Source: Oscillospiraceae bacterium (GTDB lineage: Bacteria; Bacillota; Clostridia; Oscillospirales; Ruminococcaceae). Taken from it: a DNA stretch of 8,352 nt. The translations under genes and the position numbers were made by a program. The number at the start of each line of letters is the position of its first letter. The first letter of the stretch is position 1. Below are positions 1-6,000 of the stretch, piece by piece. A model generated the notes under the pieces. It had not been told where the DNA came from, ran no database searches, and saw only the letters and a program-made list of their open reading frames with translations. The DNA lies in assembly GCA_017528675.1 (NCBI GenBank), contig JAFXOO010000294.1:1-8352 (forward strand), given 5' to 3'.

Positions 1-3000
1 CTAAATGCTCAAACTCCAGCAGATCATCCTTTGCTTTCGCAGCGCCCTTGGCATTTGTTAGCTTTTCGATCTTTGCCGCAAGCTGCTTCTTTGCACGCTC
101 GATGGCTTTGACCGAATAATCACGCTTGCCGCCTGTTTGCAGCCGCTTTTCTCGCAGCATATCCTCCAGACTGTCAAGCTCCTTCATCAGAAATTCCGTC
201 CGGTAGGCCTTTGACATGGGAATTTTCTCAAACTGCTCCTGCGACATGATAACCGCATCATACGAGCCGGTCGCAACACGGGCGGTGAACAGATTCCGCT
301 TTGCTTCCGTGGAAAGATCGTCATTCGTCACGACCAGCAGTCTGGCATCGGGGTACACCCTGCGCCATTCTCTCGCAGTCTGCTCCGTCAGCGGATTGGG
401 TACGACCACACAGGCTTTGGAGATCAGACCGAGCGCCTTCTTTTTCATGACAGTACTAAACATGACCGCCGACTTACCGGCACCGACCACATGCGCAGCT
501 AATGTGTTCCCGCCATAAATGGCACGGGCGACACAGTTTTTCTGATGCGGACGCAGCATAAAGTCATTTGCCATGCCGTCAAATGTCAGGCCGGATCCAT
601 CATACTCCCGACCGACAAGCGAATTGAAAATGTCGTTGTACCGCCGTTCGTACTTTGCCTTGCGCTCCGGATCCTTGAAAATCCACTCGGTAAACGCCGT
701 CTTGATCGCATTGGCTTTCTCGATGGCGATTTTGGTTGCAGTTGCATCGGTCCGGGTCAGTGTCTTAGACGGGTCGTTCGGATCAGGAACCTCCTTGTAG
801 ACCACAATGCGCCGCTGGTTCAGGATTTTCTTCGCCAGCTCATACATGCTGAATTCTTTCGTGCCGTAGGTCACAGATTCATTCTGGTTCAGATCCTGCT
901 TGCTTCCGGCATTCAGAACGTCAAATTCACCGGTGACAGCCGAATAGCTAACTGCACAGCGCTGGGAATAACTCCTCCGTCCCGACAATTCCGTCAGGAA
1001 CTTCGTATAGTCCTCCGGATCAATCCACGCACAGCCCATCCGCACCGAGATTTCCTCCGCCTTGATGTCCGCAGGGATCACCGCTTGTAGCGCCTCGACA
1101 TTTTTCTCAAATGCCGGATTTTGCTTCGCCATATCCTGCGCCATCGCCAGCTTCCTCCGGACATTGCCCGAAAGGTACTCGCTGCGCTCCACGACGCCGG
1201 AATACGGCTCACCCGGCAGATTCTTTTCAGGGTCGATAAAGATCAGCCCCTTGTCGAGCAGCTCTGCGCAGACAGCCTCCGGTTCCTTGCCGAGCAGCAC
1301 CGCCATGTACGGGATGTCCGGCTTGCCGTGCCGGTCGAGCGACACTTGCAGCGCCTCCTCCGGCGTGGCAGCCGTGCTGATTTCCACCGCAGCATTGACC
1401 GTGCGCCGGAAGAAAATGTCCGCCTTCACATACTGTCCGGATGCTTTGTCAAGCGATTCCAAAGACTGCAAGATCGGGAAATCCGAATCCGAGCCGAACA
1501 GTTTCCTGACTGCCGGTGCATTCAGCGCTCCGTGCTCCTTCACATACGCATCATACGCAGTATTGAGTTTTTCACGCAGCGGCGCAAGCGCCTCATCGCT
1601 GACATTCGATTTCTGCTGATCGAGCAGTTCACGGGTGATCGTCCGCAGTTCACAAAGCTGCATGAGCTTCTTCATCTCGGCAGGCGGGCGCTTGATTTCC
1701 TGCATATCCTCACCCTGCCGGTAGTAGATCTTGTTATCCTTGACCTGATAGGTGAAATTCTTCCCCCACGGTTCGATCATGCCCCGGCGCTCCCGTGCCG
1801 CCTGTTCCCGCTTTGTGATCGTGATCCTGGCATCGAGCTGCCGTATCGCTTCACCGAGCTGTTTCTCAAAGTCAGCGCTCTCAATTGCATCACAAGTGAT
1901 CATATCATAATGCGAAGTCTTACGCAGTGTTCCGAGTACCATCTGCGGATTCTCCACAAAGTAGGAATTGATCGTCAGACCGTCCGGATTCTGTGTGGTA
2001 TAGCACCAGTCGGGCTTGCGCTCAAACGGTTGCAGCGGCTCTACACGCTTTTGCAGGAAGATAATGTCGGAGGTTACTTTCGTTCCGGCATCCTTGAACG
2101 CCGTATTCGGCAGCCGGATGGCACCGACCAGATCGGCACGCTCTGCCAAGTATTCACGCACCTTCGGATTAACCTTGTCCAGAGTACCACTCGAAGTCAC
2201 AAACGCCACCACGCCGCCCGGAGCGACCTTATCCAGCGCCCTGCGGAAAAATGCATCATGGATCAGCCAGTCCTGCGCATAGGCAGGATCATTGAGATTG
2301 TAGTTGCCGAACGGGATGTTCCCGACCGCCAGATCAAAGCTATTATTCGCAAGATCGGCATATTCAAAGCCGCTTTCGATAATGCGCACATTGGGATCCT
2401 GCTTGTTGAGCTGCGCAGCGATCCGGGCGGTAATGCTGTCAAGCTCCACGCCGACAACGCCGCCCTGACCGATGCTGTGCGGCATCCGGGAGATGAAATT
2501 ACCAGTGCCGCAGGACGGCTCCAGTATCCGGGAATCACGGGATAAGCCCATGCTCTGCACCGCCTTGTACATCGCATCAATGATGATCTGCGGCGTGTAA
2601 TGCGCATTCATGGTGGAAGCCCTTGCAGCCGCATATTCCTCCGGTGTCAGCATCTTCTGCAACTCTTTCCGGTAATGGTCATACTGCGGGAAGCGCTCGT
2701 CAAAGACCTGTGGCAGACCGCCCCAGCCGCAGTATTGCCGCAGCCGACCTTCTGAATTCTGGCGGCTGTTGTACTGGTTGCTTCTCGGATCATAGGGATC
2801 TTCGCCTTCTTCCGCAGCCTTTTCCAGTCGCAGCATCTCCCGGATGGCCGAGAGATTGTTGGAGATGCGCATGGACGGGCTGTCCGCATAGAAGATCTCC
2901 GGCAAGTCCTTCTGCACCTCCGGCAGCGCCGACATACCGCCATGAATAGACAGCATGGTCTGTCTGCCGTGAATGTCCGTGAAATCCTCGCCCCTTGCAG

Positions 3001-6000
3001 ACAGATTTCCTTCAAGGTTCTCCAGCGCCTTTTGCAGTGTATCCGGTGTGAACGGCTTGCCATTGTCATTGCCGAACAGTGTACCCAGCGGATGCACCGC
3101 ACCGTCCTGCATGATTTCGCCAAGCTCACTGCCATATCTGCCCGGTGTCACTTGCAGCGCACCCAGACCGTGCTTCTCCGAGAATGCATTCAGCACCGCC
3201 CGAAGCTCCGGGTTCGGATCATCTGGCTTCTGCTCCGGCTCAGGTTCCAGCTCAGGCTCATCTGGCACCAGCTCATGCCTGCCCTCCGCATCCTCGTACA
3301 CATGCAGCGCACGGTTTGCAGCACCCGCATTCCGGAGGTTCACCATGAAGTTCTCCTCCAGCGCCGCTTGCAGCTTTAAATCCGGCGTACCATGCTCATC
3401 ATACACGCACTCGTACACCGTCCCGACCGGCGGCACGCCGTCCTGCTGGTACTCCAGCACATGCAGCGTCTTGTTTTCGTGATCCAGCTCAAACACAAAA
3501 TCCGGATCCCGGAACGTATCGCCGCCTTGTTTATAGTAAGTCAGATATGCATAGGCATTATCGTACAGGTGCTCTACCGTCAGAGGCTCCCAGCCACTTC
3601 CGTCATCAAGGTTTCCGTAGCGCTCAAAGGTATGGCTGCCGTCCGCAATCGCCGGGAACTGCTCACAGAACTGCTTATAGAGGCGTTCGGCACGGGTGGG
3701 CTTGTGCTTTTTCTCCGGTTCGGGAGGGTTGCTATTTGTCTCCACTTTCTCCGGCTCCGGGAAGTTCTCATCCCCATAGATGATTGAACCTTCATATTTC
3801 TGGATCATTTCCTGCATAGACAACTTTTCATTGTTGATCTGGACAACTTGAGTAAGCGTAGCACGTTCAAGGATTTGCTGAAAACGCTGTTCGGCAGCCA
3901 AGGCATCCCAATACTCCGTAAACCGCTGCCGCTGTTTCGCTGCTTCCTCCATGATACGCTGCGTGTCATCCTCGGTCGTATGCGCTTCATCAAGGAAATC
4001 GACCTTTCCCTCCTCGGAGATATGCGCCAGCGTCCGGTAATCCCGGATCTCCGGATCCCATTGCGCCGTATCATAGACCGTGATACCGTTGCCGAGACTG
4101 CCGAAGCGGAGCGTATCAGAAGAACTCATATCATCCTGCGCAACAGCCTGCATTCCGGGATCACCACTGCTCAGATCGAGGTCATTCATGATGGTATTCC
4201 GATAAACCTCCTCACTGAAAATGCCCTCACGGGGAAAGCGACCGCCATAGAACACCACCCGATGGTGTTCCTTGTCTACCACCGCACTGCCCTCATAGTA
4301 GGGATCCTCCAGATAGCGCCGTGCATCCTCGATGGCTTCCTCCATTGTCTCAAAATCCTTCTTGTCATCAACGCCGGAGTCTCTGCTGTAGGTGACTACC
4401 TGAAAATTTCGGGGCATATCAAACAGCGCAAGCTGATCACCTTCCGTGAATGGCTCATCGTCTGTGCTATTTGTATCAACTTTTTCTTGTTCACTCGAAG
4501 GCGCAATATCCACGTTATACTTGTGTTTTGCGATCGCCACAAGAGCTTTCTCCGAAACAATTGGATTCCCGAACCGTGCGGTCAGCGCTTCCTTGATCTC
4601 ATTTTGGATGTCCGCCGACTGTTCCCAGCCTTCACGCTTGGTGTCCTCGAAAATCTGCATGATCTCCCTCACACCGTCCTCGCTCATGATTGGTACATCC
4701 TTCATCACTCTCTGAATTACATCATTTCCGCTCTGTGTTTCCGGACTTGTGAACGGCTGCTGCGGCATCGGAACCAATGCAGATACGCCCTTGTGCTTGA
4801 GCCATTCTGCAAAAGACACATCAATTGCATCAGACCATCGACCGTCCGGCAGTTTATCATAATCCGTTACACGGTCGAATCCGACCCCATCGGCTACACT
4901 GCGCATCGCTCTCATAAAAAGCGGATCGTCACTGTAGCCCGGTGAACGCATGAAGTCGGTTACGAGATAGTTTTGCCCTGCACGAACGTGGAGAATATCC
5001 AGATCCCCGGTACGATCCTGACGGGATACACCAAGCGTCAGACGTGCATACGACTGATTATCCTGATTCAATGCCGTTTCGCTGTTATATGGCTCAGAGC
5101 GCAGTTCTCTGAACCGGCTCAACGCATCATCGAGCGTATCAAACTTTTCCAGTTTTGAACGTGGATTCTCGTTGTTTGCCCATGTTTTCAGGTCAGCGAT
5201 TATATAGAAATGATACTTATCCTCCATTCTTACAGCAAAATCCGGCATCTCTTGAAAGCCAACAGTATCCACATAGTAGGCAGTATCGCCCACGGTCAGG
5301 ACATCGCTCATCGAAAGAGAGCGCCCGGTGTAGTCATCCGGACGCTCTGTATTCAATCGGATATATAGTTGCTCCAGCTTCTCCAGATCGGTCTTGCCGG
5401 GAATGTCACCCCAGCGGCATTCATAGACAAGATCGTAATCGTTCTGATTCAGCCCCTTGTCTGCATTATCGGCAAGGGACATGTAGCGGATCCCGTGATA
5501 CTGCTCACCCTGTTTGAGCTGATACACCCGGAGCATCTGCCGTTCCTGCTGTTCCTCCGGTGTCAGATAGGTGTTCGCTGCAAGTCGTGTCAGGGCGACC
5601 TCCGCCAGCTGATTCCAGCTAAACTTTTGAGATTCGCCGTTCCGCATCCGGATCTGCATACCGCCGCCATCGTAATCCGTCATAAAGTGCTGCCCGTCCC
5701 CGGTGTGACCGCCGATGCCGTATTCCTTCTTCAGGAATGCTGCCAGTTGCTTCGCATCCGGGTGCTCTGCCTCGTAGAAATCCTGCACACGCTGCTTGCC
5801 GTTCACAAAGCCCGTGCCACGCACAATCTCTGCATCCAGTATCTCCTCAAAAGAGAGCGTGGTCGCTTCCTCCTCGATCATGTAGTTATGCGCCGCCTTT
5901 GCAATGGCATCTGCAACCGCACGGACACTCAGGGAAACCGACTGCTCCTTCACAGACAGCACGACCAGATCCCCCTCATACTGCACATGCAAAACGGTCG

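Noticed and set aside
1121..2545. A 474-codon plus-strand ORF, with similar plus-strand ORFs at 3848-4945, 545-1090 and 5369-6034
   Set aside because: They lie in the antisense frame that is codon-aligned with the giant gene. That frame is open simply because the giant gene avoids TTA, CTA and TCA codons. The proteins are rich in Arg, His, Leu and Ile with no recognisable motif.
2647..3135. A 162-codon minus-strand ORF overlapping the methylase lead-in
   Set aside because: Its product is rich in Cys, Arg and Ser with no motif, while the giant frame over the same bases carries conserved family sequence (CGWGG and others). It also lacks the strong Shine-Dalgarno seen at 7701-7709.
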